NCBI RefSeq assembly: GCF_039539445.1
Contig: NZ_BAABDD010000002.1
Coordinates: 186,001 to 250,000, forward strand
Direction of reading: 5' to 3'
DNA length: 64,000 nt
Source: Salinactinospora qingdaonensis
GTDB lineage: Bacteria; Actinomycetota; Actinomycetes; Streptosporangiales; Streptosporangiaceae
Of the stretch, positions 26,433 through 35,271 are shown piece by piece. Made by a program: the position numbers and the translations under genes. Each line of letters begins with the position of its first letter. Position 1 is the first letter of the stretch. The notes below the pieces were generated by a model that saw only the letters and a program-made list of their open reading frames with translations, had not been told where the DNA came from and did not search any database.

Positions 26433-28118
26433 TCACTTGAGGTCGCCCTCCTGCGCCCGCGCCGCCCAGGTCGCGAACGCCTCGCCGTCCTCACGCTGCT
26501 CAAGGAAGCGCCGCAGCACCCGTTCGATGTAGTCGGGCAGTTCGTCGGCGGTGGTCTTCAGCCCGCGAACCTTGCGGCCGAAGGCCGCGTTGAGTCCCAT
26601 GCCGCCCCCCAGGTGTACCTGGAACCCTTCGACCTGGTTGCCCTCGCCATCGCTGACGAGTTGCCCCTTCAGTCCGATGTCGGCGACCTGGATACGAGCA
26701 CACGAGTTGGGGCAGCCGTTGAGGTTGATCGTGACCGGCTCGGGGAAGTCGGGCAACCGGCGCTCCAGTTCGTCGATCAGCGACGCTGCGCGGTCTTTCG
26801 TCTCGACGATGGCGAGTTTGCAGAATTCGATGCCGGTGCAGGCCATCGTCTGGCGACGGAAGACGCTCGGCCGCACGCGCAGGTCCTCGCCCTCCAGCGC
26901 CGCGACGAGCGAGTCGATCTTGTCCTCGTCGATGTCGAGGATGACCAGTTTCTGGTCGGCGGTGGTACGGATGCGGTCCGACCCGTGCGTCTCGGCGATC
27001 TCGGCCACACGAGCCAGCATCTCGCCCGGTGCCCGCCCCACCTTGGGAGCGAACCCGACGTAGTAGCGGCCGTCGCGTTGGCGGTGCACGCCGATGTGGT
27101 CGCGCCGCGTGCCGGGGTCGAGTTCGACGGCGGGGCCGTCGGGCAGCGCGTAGCCGAGGTACTCCTTCTCCAGCACCTCGCGGAACTTCTCCGGTCCCCA
27201 ATCCTTGACGAGGAACTTGATGCGGGCGCGGTGGCGCAGCCGGCGGTAGCCGTAGTCGCGAAAGACCGAGGTGACCCCTGCCCAGACCTCGCTGACCTGG
27301 TCGGGGCGGACGAAAGTACCCAGCCGTTGCGCGAACATCGGGTTGGTGGACAGCCCGCCGCCGACGAAGAGGTCAAAGCCGGGAGTGCCGTCGGGGCCGA
27401 CCACGCCGGCGAAGGCGACGTCGTTGATCTCGTGGTTGGTGCAGTAGGACGAGCACCCCGAGATCGAGGTCTTGAACTTGCGCGGCAGGTTGGAGAACTC
27501 GGGGCTGCCGATGTGGTCCTCATAGACCTGGGCGATCTGCTCGCTGGCGTCGATGACCTCGTTCTCGTCGATACCGGCGAGCGGACAGCCCAAGATCACG
27601 CGCGGCGCGTCGCCGCATGCCTCGGTCGTCGAAAGGCCGACCGCTTCGAGCTTTTCCCAGATGGTGGGCACATCCTCGATGCGCACCCAGTGCAACTGCA
27701 CGTTCTGCCGGTCGGTGATGTCGGCAGTGCCGCGCGCGTAGTCCGTGGAGATCTCAGCGATCGTGCGCAACTGCGCGACGCTGAGCTGGCCCCCGTCGAT
27801 GCGGATACGCATCATGAAGTAACGGTCGTCGAGCTCCTCAGGCTCCAGCACGGCGGTCTTGCCACCGTCGATCCCCGGTGCGCGCTGTGTGTAGAGACCG
27901 AACCAGCGGAATCGGCCGCGCAGGTCGGCGGGGTCGATGGAGTCGAAACCGGCCTTGGAGTAAACGTCGATGATGCGCTGGCGGACGTTGAGCCCATCGT
28001 CGTTCTTTTTGTTCTCTTCGTTTTTGTTGAGCGGTTCGCGGTAACCGAGAGCCCACTGCCCTTCACCGCGGCGCGGGCGGGACGTCTTGGAGCCGGTCGT
28101 TGCGGATGCGGGAGGCAT
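26433..28118 (-). CDS. sir: Ferredoxin-dependent sulfite reductase (sirohaem, 4Fe-4S)
   Basis: A 561-residue assimilatory reductase that takes sulfite to sulfide with six electrons. The cluster and sirohaem ligands are Cys427 and Cys433 (MACTGIEFCKLA) and Cys469 and Cys473 (NGCPNSCAR), the usual C-x5-C-x35-C-x3-C arrangement. Two ferrite-reductase-like half domains and two NIR_SIR 4Fe-4S domains alternate as in M. tuberculosis NirA/SirA. Nitrite reductase activity is possible for the family, but the cysH and sirohydrochlorin chelatase neighbours indicate sulfite. ATG at 28118 has GGAGG ten bases upstream. First gene of the operon. Confidence 0.95.
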   Translation of the reverse strand: MPPASATTGSKTSRPRRGEGQWALGYREPLNKNEENKKNDDGLNVRQRIIDVYSKAGFDSIDPADLRGRFRWFGLYTQRAPGIDGGKTAVLEPEELDDRYFMMRIRIDGGQLSVAQLRTIAEISTDYARGTADITDRQNVQLHWVRIEDVPTIWEKLEAVGLSTTEACGDAPRVILGCPLAGIDENEVIDASEQIAQVYEDHIGSPEFSNLPRKFKTSISGCSSYCTNHEINDVAFAGVVGPDGTPGFDLFVGGGLSTNPMFAQRLGTFVRPDQVSEVWAGVTSVFRDYGYRRLRHRARIKFLVKDWGPEKFREVLEKEYLGYALPDGPAVELDPGTRRDHIGVHRQRDGRYYVGFAPKVGRAPGEMLARVAEIAETHGSDRIRTTADQKLVILDIDEDKIDSLVAALEGEDLRVRPSVFRRQTMACTGIEFCKLAIVETKDRAASLIDELERRLPDFPEPVTINLNGCPNSCARIQVADIGLKGQLVSDGEGNQVEGFQVHLGGGMGLNAAFGRKVRGLKTTADELPDYIERVLRRFLEQREDGEAFATWAARAQEGDLK

Positions 28119-28599
28119 CGCGGAAAGTCCTCCGAGCGGATCGCGGGACGGCGGCCGACATCCGTCCCGCCGCTCCTCGCTCAGGGCACGTCGTCGTGTG
28201 CCTCTGCAAGAGGTCGTGGGGAGGCGGGTGATTCAACGTCGGCGCCGCACGTCCCAAATGGTGGGCGGGACAAGATGCGAAACGAGATACGAATCAGCGG
28301 CGGAATCAACCGACGTTACGACAGATGGCGCTACGAACCCGAAGAAAGTCTACGTGGCGGCGCACGCAGAGCATGGGGTCCAAAGCGACAGTCATGTAAT
28401 GACCATGTCATGCGGACTGAACATTTGTCTAGCGTCCCGCGCGGGGTAATGGCGGTGAGGCGTGTCACTTGAAACCCCTAAACCTAACAAACAAAGTAGG
28501 GAATAGGGGGTGTTCGCGGGCAGGAGCCAAGACAGGAACGCCCCCTCGGTCGCAGTCGGAGCCAGAGTCAGCGCAGCGCGGCAACCGGTGTCGCATCCG
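28119..28599. other. Upstream region of the sulfur operon
   Basis: About 480 bp with no supported gene. It must hold the promoter of sir. An imperfect direct repeat (CATGTAATGAC then CATGTCATGCG, 28394-28415) is visible. The right part (near 28478-28512) is A-rich relative to its surroundings and borders the tnpB relic, so it may be the element's remaining flank. Confidence 0.45.
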
Positions 28600-28940
28600 A
28601 CCGGAGCCGACTTGAGGCACACCGGTACGGGCCCACCCTCGCGGTGGTCGATCGGTGACCCCCGCCTCCACAACCTGCTGGGCCTGTGGACACCTGCTCG
28701 CGCACCTCTCCCGGGGCACCCGCTGGTGGACGTGCCCGGACTGCCGCCCCGCCCCGGCCGGGACATTAACGCGGCCACGAACATCGGTGCGGCTGGTCGA
28801 GTCACCGCCCGCCACGCGGGCGAGGCCGGTGGAGCCGACGTCAGACGGCACGGGCCCTCCCGTCCGCAACCGGCGACGAAGCAGGAAACCCACCCCGCGA
28901 GAGGCGAAATCCCCTCCCGTTAGGAAGAGGAGAAAATCAA
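28600..28940 (+). pseudogene. tnpB relic (IS200/IS605 family) with right end
   Basis: The C-terminal part of TnpB is readable in three successive frames. First SRLEAHRYGPTLAVVDR; then PASTTCWACGHLLAHL and WWTCPDC, an intact CxxC...CxxC zinc ribbon; then GRDINAATNIGAAGR, with the last RuvC acidic residue, and PQPATKQETHPARGE. At least two frameshifts separate the blocks. The end carries CCTC-N10-GAGG followed by AGAAAATCAAG, like a degraded right-end hairpin. Positions 28771-28796 are identical to 11760-11785, and the downstream KQET-coding stretch is nearly identical too. The N-terminal two thirds and any TnpA gene are missing. Confidence 0.8.
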
Positions 28941-29033
28941 GATTCGATGCCGAAACGGTGGCGAAACGCCTGAAATGGCCGGTGAGGCTGCCGCTGACCT
29001 GCCTGAGAAGCTACGTTGAAAGCTGTGCAGGCC

Positions 29034-30383
29034 ATGCGAGATCACTGGTACAGGGTGCGTGACATGGCACAGCGATGGCGGCAACGCCATCCGATGGCCG
29101 ACGCGGCCCTGAGTCTTGTCGCGCGCACCGCCGCCTCCACAGGGCGTACGCGCGTCTCTGGATTGGCGGCCGAGGCGGCGTTCTTCTCACTGCTGTCACT
29201 GCCCGCCCTGCTGCTGGGACTCCTCGGCACCCTGGGACACCTCGCCATTGTGATCGGCGAGCAGACCGTGCTACAGATCCGGGCGCAACTGCTCGACACA
29301 GCCGCCACGGTACTGACCTCCGACACCGTCGACGCCGTCGTCGCCCCGATGGTCGACGAGTTCCTCAGCGGCGCGCAGGGGAGCGTGCTGTCACTGACCT
29401 TCCTCGTGTCGCTGTGGTCGGGGTCGCGCGCGATGAACGTGTTCATCGAAGCCATCACCATCGCCTACGGAGTCTCGGTGCTGCGGGGCTACCTCCGCCG
29501 GCGCCTGCTCGCCTTCGTCGCCTACCTTGGCGCTCTCGTGTTCGCGTTGCTCGTACTGCCGATCCTGGTCGCCGGCCCCAACCTGATACGGCAGATCCTG
29601 CCGCCAGCCGCCGAGTTGCTCAACCTCGCCTACTGGCCCACCACCGCTGTGCTGTGCCTGCTGTGCCTGGTCGCTCTCTACGCCCTGAGCATCCCGGTGC
29701 GGGTCCGCTGGCGGCGCCACCTTCCCGGCGCGCTCCTCGGTGTGGTCATCCTGCTGTTGGGGTCGGCGGCGCTGCGCCTCTACCTCGGCGCCTCCTTTGG
29801 ACAGACCACGACCTACAGTTCGCTGGCCGCCCCCATCGCCATCCTCGCCTGGTTCTATGTCATCGCCATCGCCGTGCTCGTCGGCGCTGTGCTCAACGCC
29901 GAGATCGACGCCATGTGGCCCACCGAGACCACTGCCGTAGCGCGTGCCGAGATCGCCGCCGACCGGCACGCCGACGCCATGCGCATGGTCGAGCGGCGCG
30001 AACGCGCCCTCGCCGATTTGGCCGAATCCACCGAAGTCGCCAAGAAAGCCGAATCCACCGAGGAGGCAGCGGAGGCCGAAGCCGCCGGCGAGGTCCGTGG
30101 CCGGTCCGCCGCCGGCGGTGAGCCTTCACGCCCCCCGCAGGCTCCCACGGCCGATCCGTCACAGCGCGAGCCGACCGGCACCGGCCGGGACGGCCAGGAC
30201 GCCGCCTCCGTGACCCGCACCCCCGCTCCGCGCCCTCCCGAAACACCCCCTTCCGAGAACGGTTCTCCCACCGACGGCGACGAGCCCCGGGGGGCGCCCA
30301 GCGCGTCCTCGGCAAAGACGCCCAGCCAAGCCGAGCCGACATGGCGACGCCGGGTGAGACGCATCGCACCGCGACGGCGATAG
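29034..30383 (+). CDS. YihY/BrkB family membrane protein with long acidic/proline-rich tail
   Basis: A 449-residue inner-membrane protein of the YihY (formerly RNase BN) family, role unknown. About six transmembrane helices occupy residues 35-295; the motif SGLAAEAAFFSLLSLPALLLG and the segment FLVSLWSGSRAMNVFIEAI are family hallmarks. From residue 300 on there is a helical charged region with Lys/Glu/Ala repeats and then a disordered Pro/Ser/Thr/Gly tail of some 100 residues ending in a basic RRRVRRIAPRRR. ATG at 29034 is one of several close starts (TTG 29016, ATG 29064). It follows the tnpB relic by about 90 bp. Confidence 0.85.
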   Translation: MRDHWYRVRDMAQRWRQRHPMADAALSLVARTAASTGRTRVSGLAAEAAFFSLLSLPALLLGLLGTLGHLAIVIGEQTVLQIRAQLLDTAATVLTSDTVDAVVAPMVDEFLSGAQGSVLSLTFLVSLWSGSRAMNVFIEAITIAYGVSVLRGYLRRRLLAFVAYLGALVFALLVLPILVAGPNLIRQILPPAAELLNLAYWPTTAVLCLLCLVALYALSIPVRVRWRRHLPGALLGVVILLLGSAALRLYLGASFGQTTTYSSLAAPIAILAWFYVIAIAVLVGAVLNAEIDAMWPTETTAVARAEIAADRHADAMRMVERRERALADLAESTEVAKKAESTEEAAEAEAAGEVRGRSAAGGEPSRPPQAPTADPSQREPTGTGRDGQDAASVTRTPAPRPPETPPSENGSPTDGDEPRGAPSASSAKTPSQAEPTWRRRVRRIAPRRR

Positions 30384-30463
30384 AACAGCCACCGGCCTCT
30401 CAGGCATGATCGGTGCTACCGGCGCGCCCACCCCACCCCCGACTCAGCGCCGGATAGGACCCC

Positions 30464-31174
30464 ATGAGACGTCTAACCACCCCCTTGGTTGCCGCCGCCG
30501 TTGTGCTCGCGCTGACCGCGTGCGGCTCGCTGCGTGACAGCGACATACTCACCGCCCTTGAGGACCTCGCCTCCTCGATCTCCCCCAAACCCAGCGCGAC
30601 CGCCGCCGATCCCGGCGCCACGGTCGACGTCGACGTCGACGCCGCCCGCGCCCTCCTCGCCTCGCTGGCCACCGCTGACGCCCACTCCGGCGCCGACTAC
30701 GAGCGTGACGAGTTCGGCAGCGGCTGGGTCGACACCGACGACAACGGCTGCGACACGCGCGACGACGTGCTCGCTCGCGACCTGGAGCAGGTACGCACCG
30801 ACGGCGCGTGTGAAGTCCTCAGCGGCGTCCTCGACGACCCCTACACTGGGGAGCGGATCGCCTTCGCCAAGGAGGAGGCCCACGCGGTGCACATCGACCA
30901 TGTGGTGCCGCTCGCCCTAGCGTGGCGCATGGGTGCGGACGAGTGGGAGCCCGAGCGTCGCGTGGCCTTCGCCAACGATCCCGCCAACCTGTTGGCCGTG
31001 GACGGTCCGGCCAACCAGTCCAAGAGCGACTCCGGCCCGGCCGAGTGGGGTCCGACCGCTGACTTCCACTGTTCTTACGCTGTGCGCTATATCGAGGTCC
31101 TGGCCGACTACGAACTGCCCGTACCCGACCAGGACCGTGCTGCTCTCTCCGACATGCTCGACGGGTGCGCCTAG
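30464..31174 (+). CDS. Secreted HNH-family nuclease lipoprotein
   Basis: A 236-residue predicted lipoprotein with a C-terminal HNH (DUF1524/GmrSD-C-like) nuclease fold. The lipobox LTAC places lipidated Cys20; a low-complexity linker follows. The nuclease core is HAVHIDHVVPLALAW (metal/catalytic His near 143-146) and FANDPANLLAVDGPANQSK (Asn/His-type beta-alpha finger). Four cysteines outside the lipobox suggest disulfides. Homologues are common, single-copy, secreted proteins in actinobacteria; nutrient DNA or competitor DNA degradation is an inference. Its stop codon overlaps the stop of the convergent transporter gene at CTAG (31171-31174). Confidence 0.85.
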   Translation: MRRLTTPLVAAAVVLALTACGSLRDSDILTALEDLASSISPKPSATAADPGATVDVDVDAARALLASLATADAHSGADYERDEFGSGWVDTDDNGCDTRDDVLARDLEQVRTDGACEVLSGVLDDPYTGERIAFAKEEAHAVHIDHVVPLALAWRMGADEWEPERRVAFANDPANLLAVDGPANQSKSDSGPAEWGPTADFHCSYAVRYIEVLADYELPVPDQDRAALSDMLDGCA

Positions 31175-32415
31175 CCTCCCGGCTGTTGGGGGGACGCGGG
31201 AGAGGGGGCTGCGGAGCGTGGCCGCAGGCTGCTGGAGAGCAGGGCGGCGACGAGACCGGCCAGGGGAATCAGGAGCAGCCCCACCCGCAGCGAGGAGGAG
31301 TCGGAGATGAAGCCGATCAGGGGCGGGACGCACAAGAAGCCCGCCCGGGCCAGCCAGCCCACGATGGTGACCCCGTTGCCGCTGCTGATACCGGGTAGTT
31401 CGCCCGCCGCGGCCAGAGCCAGCGGGAACAGAGTCGCGATCCCGAAGCCGACCAGTCCGAAGCCGATGATGGTCGTCGCCGGGGTGGGCAGTGCCAGGGC
31501 CATGCCCAGTCCGAGGGCGGCCAGCAGCGATCCAGTGCGCGTCACGTTCACTGCGCCGAAGCGGTCGGTGAGGCGGTCGCCGGTGAGTCGCCCCAGCGTC
31601 ATCATCGCCGAGGCCGCCACGAACGGCAGTCCGGCCAGGAACGCTGTAGCCGCCAGTTCCTCGCGCATGTAGACCGCCCCCCACGAGGCTGCGGCGTCCT
31701 CCATGGCCGCCGCTAGCATCAGCAGCGTCCCCAGTGCCACGAGTGCGCCGGTGGTGCGCCACGACAGTCGCACCGACGGCTGGGCGGGGCCGGCAGATAT
31801 GGTAGGGGCGCTGCGTTCGCTGTGCTCATCGCCGGGAAGCAGCAACCGTACCGCGATCAGCGCCAGTGCGGTCAGGAGGACCGCCGCTGCGAGCATGTGG
31901 GCGAACATGGGCACCCCTAGACCGGCCATGGTCGCGCCCACCAGGCCCCCGGCTACGCCACTGATGCTCCATACGGCGTGGAAAGTATTGATGATGGTGC
32001 GCCGGTAGCGTCGCTGGACCCGTAGGCCGTGGGCGTTCATCGCCGAGTCGGTCCAGGCGTCCAGGTAACCGATCGTGAACAGCGCCGCCGCCAGCACGGG
32101 CCAGTTCGGCGCCAGGGCCACCACAGGCAGTACCCAGGCGATGATCAGGCCGGCGCCAACCGCTGTGCGCCCGCTGCCGAAGCGATTGATCAGGGGGCCC
32201 GCCAGCATGCCCAGTACCAGTGCCCCCAGTGGCATCGCCGCTACCGCCGCGCCCAGCGCGGTGTTCGACAGTTCCAGTTCGTTTTTGATGGTGGGCAGCC
32301 AGGGCACCACGTTGGCGTAGGTGAACCCGTTGTTGCCGAATAACAAAACGACGCCGAGTCGCCCCCGTCGAGCGAGCGCATCTGGACGCTGGGAACGCTC
32401 CCAAGTCTCAACCAC
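31171..32415 (-). CDS. MFS transporter
   Basis: A 414-residue major facilitator with twelve predicted helices in two halves joined by a hydrophilic loop (about residues 190-215, with HSERSAPTISAGP). The N-terminal half begins GVVLLFGNNGFTYANVVPWLPTIKNEL, the pattern of the YbjJ/fucose-permease-like subgroup; the loop 2-3 motif is GPLINRFGSGRT. Substrate unknown. GTG at 32415 is preferred because GAGGGAGG lies 5 bases upstream; the frame continues but without conservation. Convergent with the HNH gene, sharing its stop codons, so no room exists for a terminator between them. Confidence 0.85.
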   Translation of the reverse strand: MVETWERSQRPDALARRGRLGVVLLFGNNGFTYANVVPWLPTIKNELELSNTALGAAVAAMPLGALVLGMLAGPLINRFGSGRTAVGAGLIIAWVLPVVALAPNWPVLAAALFTIGYLDAWTDSAMNAHGLRVQRRYRRTIINTFHAVWSISGVAGGLVGATMAGLGVPMFAHMLAAAVLLTALALIAVRLLLPGDEHSERSAPTISAGPAQPSVRLSWRTTGALVALGTLLMLAAAMEDAAASWGAVYMREELAATAFLAGLPFVAASAMMTLGRLTGDRLTDRFGAVNVTRTGSLLAALGLGMALALPTPATTIIGFGLVGFGIATLFPLALAAAGELPGISSGNGVTIVGWLARAGFLCVPPLIGFISDSSSLRVGLLLIPLAGLVAALLSSSLRPRSAAPSPASPQQPGG

Positions 32416-32950
32416 CAGACCTCCCTCATCGCTGGGTGAGTTCGCCGTGCCGGTATTCCCGGGGCAGCGGTGGGGAGCGCTCGGACAGGATCGGGCACGG
32501 TTCCACAATCTTTTCGACTTTAGGGGAAGACGAGGGGCAGCGCCGATGCGAGGCGGTCACCGAACGAACAGAAAGATAGGATGATCGGGTGTGTGGTATG
32601 TCGGGAGGAGGGGAAGATCGGCCACCGTTACGAGACGGCGGGCCCGTCGGGGAAAACGGTGGTGCCGCCGCGCGGCGGCGCTAGCGCCACGGTAAACCGA
32701 CATGGCACACCGTGACTTCCCCGTTTCGGTCCCCTCGTGCGGCCAAGGCCGTGACCGACTGTGTACCGGAAATGACGTGAACGGTCAGCGGACGGGCTAC
32801 ATGGGTAGGTTGTTTGTTCTAGGTATGATTCGCTGCCTTATTTCCGTATCCGTTGCGTCTTTTCTCGCCCCTCTCCCGGCCCGAGCCTTCCTCATCCCAT
32901 CTGATCCGGCGACCCGTTTGATGCCGCACGACGACCGGAGCTTGCGACCG

Positions 32951-33520
32951 ATGATCGATCTCAGCGCGCTACGCGACAACCCCACTCTCTCCGGTGATCG
33001 GGTCTGTCTCGTCCCCCTCACCGGCGAGCACGCCGATGACTACTATCGCGCCACTCAGGACGCCGAGACACGCAGGCTGACCGGAAGCCACCACAGCGTC
33101 ACCTACGAGGAGGCCCACGAGTACTGCCGCTCTCGGCAGCACCAATTCGACCGCCTGGACCTGGCCATCCTGGAACTTCCCAGCGAGCGGTTCGTGGGGG
33201 AGCTGTCCTTGCGCGACGTCGACCCCGACAACGAGAGCGCCGCCTACCGCATCGCCCTGTCGGCGATCGAGTTCACCGGTCGTGGTCTGGGCAAGGAGGC
33301 AACCCGCCTCGTGCTCGAATACGCTTTCGACCGTCTTGCCTTGCACCGCGTATGGCTGGAGGTCTACGCATTCAATATGCGCGCCATCGCGGCCTACCGC
33401 TCCTGCGGTTTCACCGTTGAAGGGCGGCTGCGCGACGCGCTGCTGTGGGAAGGCCGTCGCCACGACGCGCTCATCATGGCCGTGCTGGAAGGCGATTTCC
33501 GCAAAGCCATCTCGTCTTGA
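32951..33520 (+). CDS. GNAT acetyltransferase (RimJ/RimL-like)
   Basis: A 189-residue N-acetyltransferase of the RimJ/RimL/SpeG-like branch. The fold is seen in RVCLVPLTGEHADDYYRAT, FVGELSLRDVDPDNESAAYRI, the acetyl-CoA loop FTGRGLGKEATRLVLEYAFD (Q/R-x-x-G-x-G/A in variant form) and LEVYAFNMRAIAAYRSCGF. Substrate unknown; protein N-termini, spermidine or amino acids are possible. ATG at 32951 matches the family; the frame extends 83 codons upstream through unconserved sequence, including a chance hydrophobic stretch. A perfect 12-bp terminator hairpin follows 52 bp downstream. Confidence 0.85.
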   Translation: MIDLSALRDNPTLSGDRVCLVPLTGEHADDYYRATQDAETRRLTGSHHSVTYEEAHEYCRSRQHQFDRLDLAILELPSERFVGELSLRDVDPDNESAAYRIALSAIEFTGRGLGKEATRLVLEYAFDRLALHRVWLEVYAFNMRAIAAYRSCGFTVEGRLRDALLWEGRRHDALIMAVLEGDFRKAISS

Positions 33521-33571
33521 GTCGACTCCATAGCCGAGCCGGCCCGGCTGCGACTGTGGGGGTTGCTTTCT

Positions 33572-33606
33572 CCGAGCGCCCCGGGGCTTAGCTGCGGGGC
33601 GCTCGG
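33572..33606 (+). terminator. Strong terminator hairpin
   Basis: CCGAGCGCCCCG and CGGGGCGCTCGG form a perfect 12-bp stem with an 11-nt loop, 52 bp after the GNAT gene. Confidence 0.75.
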
Positions 33607-33663
33607 CTGTGCAGCGCATTCAGCGTGCCCCGCCAGGACGTACTGAGCCATCCAGAACTGATG

Positions 33664-33697
33664 GGAACTCCCGGCCTTAAGCGGGGAGAATGTCAAA
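33664..33697 (+). mobile_element. Solitary right end of an IS200/IS605-type element
   Basis: The sequence GGAACTCCCGGCC-TTAAGC-GGGGAG is followed by AATGTCAA. This fits the common right-end pattern of tnpB elements (a GGAATCCCC-type hairpin followed by GGATGTCAA). No tnpB remnant is clear upstream, so it is a minimal relic. Confidence 0.55.
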
Positions 33698-33781
33698 TTT
33701 GTGCAGGTAGAGGTTGTGATGGTCCATTGAGCGGGTATGGACCCTGCGACTTTGGGAATGTCGACTCCACGGTAGGTCGCC

Positions 33782-35107
33782 GTGAAACCGTTACCCGTAT
33801 CGCTGCCATTCACTGACCGAGCCGAGGCGGGACGCCACCTCGCCGACCGGGTGGGTGCCACTGCGATCAACGCTCCGATCGTCTTGGCGCTCCCCCGCGG
33901 TGGCGTGCCTGTGGGCGCCGAACTCGCCCGGCGCCTGCGCGCTCCCCTCGACGCGCTCGTGGTGCGAAAGGTGGGCGTGCCCGGTCACCCCGAACTGGGG
34001 GTGGGCGCCCTCACTGAGGACGGCCACGTGTGCTTCGACGATACGGTCTTGGCCCGCCTGCACCTGTCGCGCGAGGAGATGAGCGCTACGGTCGAGGCCG
34101 AGCGTAGCGAGCTCGATCGCCGCCTTAAGCTCTACCGCGGTGAGCGCCCACCCCCCGATCTGCGGGGGCGCGATGTGATCGTCGTGGATGACGGGGTGGC
34201 CACCGGCGGCACCGCCCGCGCCGCACTCCGCATGGCGCGCCGCCAGCAACCGGCTCGGCTGACCCTTGCGGTGCCGGTCGCCGCGCAGGAGGCGGTGGCG
34301 ACCCTGCGGCCCGAAGCCGATGAGATCGTCGTCCTCACGGTTCCGGAGAACTTTCACGCCGTGGGGGAGTGGTACCGCGACTTCACGCAACTCACCGACA
34401 GTCAGGTGCTGGCCGAGTTAGCCGAACTCGCCGAGCACCCCGCCTCGGGGGTCGAGCCCGGCACTGAACGTCCGCTGCGGCTGACCGTCGCCGGCGTCGA
34501 ACTCGACGGCGACCTCACCGTGCCGCCTGCCGCCCGCGGGACCGTGCTGTTGGGGTCCTGCCAAGGGCGTTCAAACCCGCGCGAGCGCGCAATGGCCGCC
34601 GCCGTGCGCCAGGCCGGCTACGCCACGCTCGTACTCGACCTGCGCACACAAGACGAACGCGACACCGATCCCCTGGAAGAGCTCCCGACCGTGGAAGACG
34701 CGGGCCAGCGATTGGCCGCCGCTGCCACGTGGCTGCGCCAGGCCGCGGTGGGAGACGGGGAACGGATCGGCCTGCTCGCCTCCGGCGACGCCAGCGCGCC
34801 CGCTTTGGTGGCAACGGCCCGCTGCGCGGGGCAGGACGGAGAGACCGGCGACATCGCCGCGGTAGTCGTCCACGGCGGACGGCTCGATCTGGCCGAATCG
34901 GCGCTGCCCCATGTCCGGGCTCCCACGCTGGTGCTGGTTGAAGGCGACGACTCCTTCATGCGCGAGATCACCGAATGGGCACTCGCCCACATCGGTGGCC
35001 CCTACGAGATACGCACCGTTGCCGGCGCCGAGCAGTTGTTGCGGCAACCGCACGAATGGCGCGCGGTGGGCGATCTCGCTGCTCACTGGCTCCAGCTCCA
35101 CCTGTGA
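33782..35107 (+). CDS. Phosphoribosyltransferase fused to a degenerate alpha/beta-hydrolase domain
   Basis: A 441-residue two-domain protein. Residues 1-215 are a type I phosphoribosyltransferase with the PRPP loop DVIVVDDGVATGGT (131-144) and the N-terminal VLALPRGGVPVGAELA. Residues 250-441 have the dienelactone-hydrolase-like fold found in the common version of this fusion, but the catalytic features are lost: the oxyanion HGSGS region is GSCQGRS, the nucleophile elbow is LLASGDASAP, and the final His region (usually GATH) is AGAEQLL. The hydrolase half is therefore probably non-catalytic. GTG at 33782 lacks a clear site. Substrate unknown. Confidence 0.85.
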   Translation: MKPLPVSLPFTDRAEAGRHLADRVGATAINAPIVLALPRGGVPVGAELARRLRAPLDALVVRKVGVPGHPELGVGALTEDGHVCFDDTVLARLHLSREEMSATVEAERSELDRRLKLYRGERPPPDLRGRDVIVVDDGVATGGTARAALRMARRQQPARLTLAVPVAAQEAVATLRPEADEIVVLTVPENFHAVGEWYRDFTQLTDSQVLAELAELAEHPASGVEPGTERPLRLTVAGVELDGDLTVPPAARGTVLLGSCQGRSNPRERAMAAAVRQAGYATLVLDLRTQDERDTDPLEELPTVEDAGQRLAAAATWLRQAAVGDGERIGLLASGDASAPALVATARCAGQDGETGDIAAVVVHGGRLDLAESALPHVRAPTLVLVEGDDSFMREITEWALAHIGGPYEIRTVAGAEQLLRQPHEWRAVGDLAAHWLQLHL

Positions 35108-35145
35108 AACCTGGGACGGAGCGCCACGGAAAGGGGCACGAATAC

Positions 35146-35183
35146 CGTAACGCCTCGACGATTGCTATCGTCGAGGCGTTACG
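35146..35183. terminator. Bidirectional terminator (17-bp stem)
   Basis: CGTAACGCCTCGACGAT-TGCT-ATCGTCGAGGCGTTACG is a perfect 17-bp hairpin between the convergent phosphoribosyltransferase and whiB genes. Confidence 0.85.
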
Positions 35184-35271
35184 CAGAAAGGGGGCGACGG
35201 CCAACGGGCCGGTTATGCAACTGCCGTTACGGAGACGTCGATCGCCGCGGTGCTGTCCGGGGCGGACGAGA

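Noticed and set aside
26424..28472. 682-codon + strand open frame opposite sir
   Set aside because: It is the mirror of a high-G+C gene. The minus-strand product has all sulfite reductase ligands; the + strand translation has none of any family.
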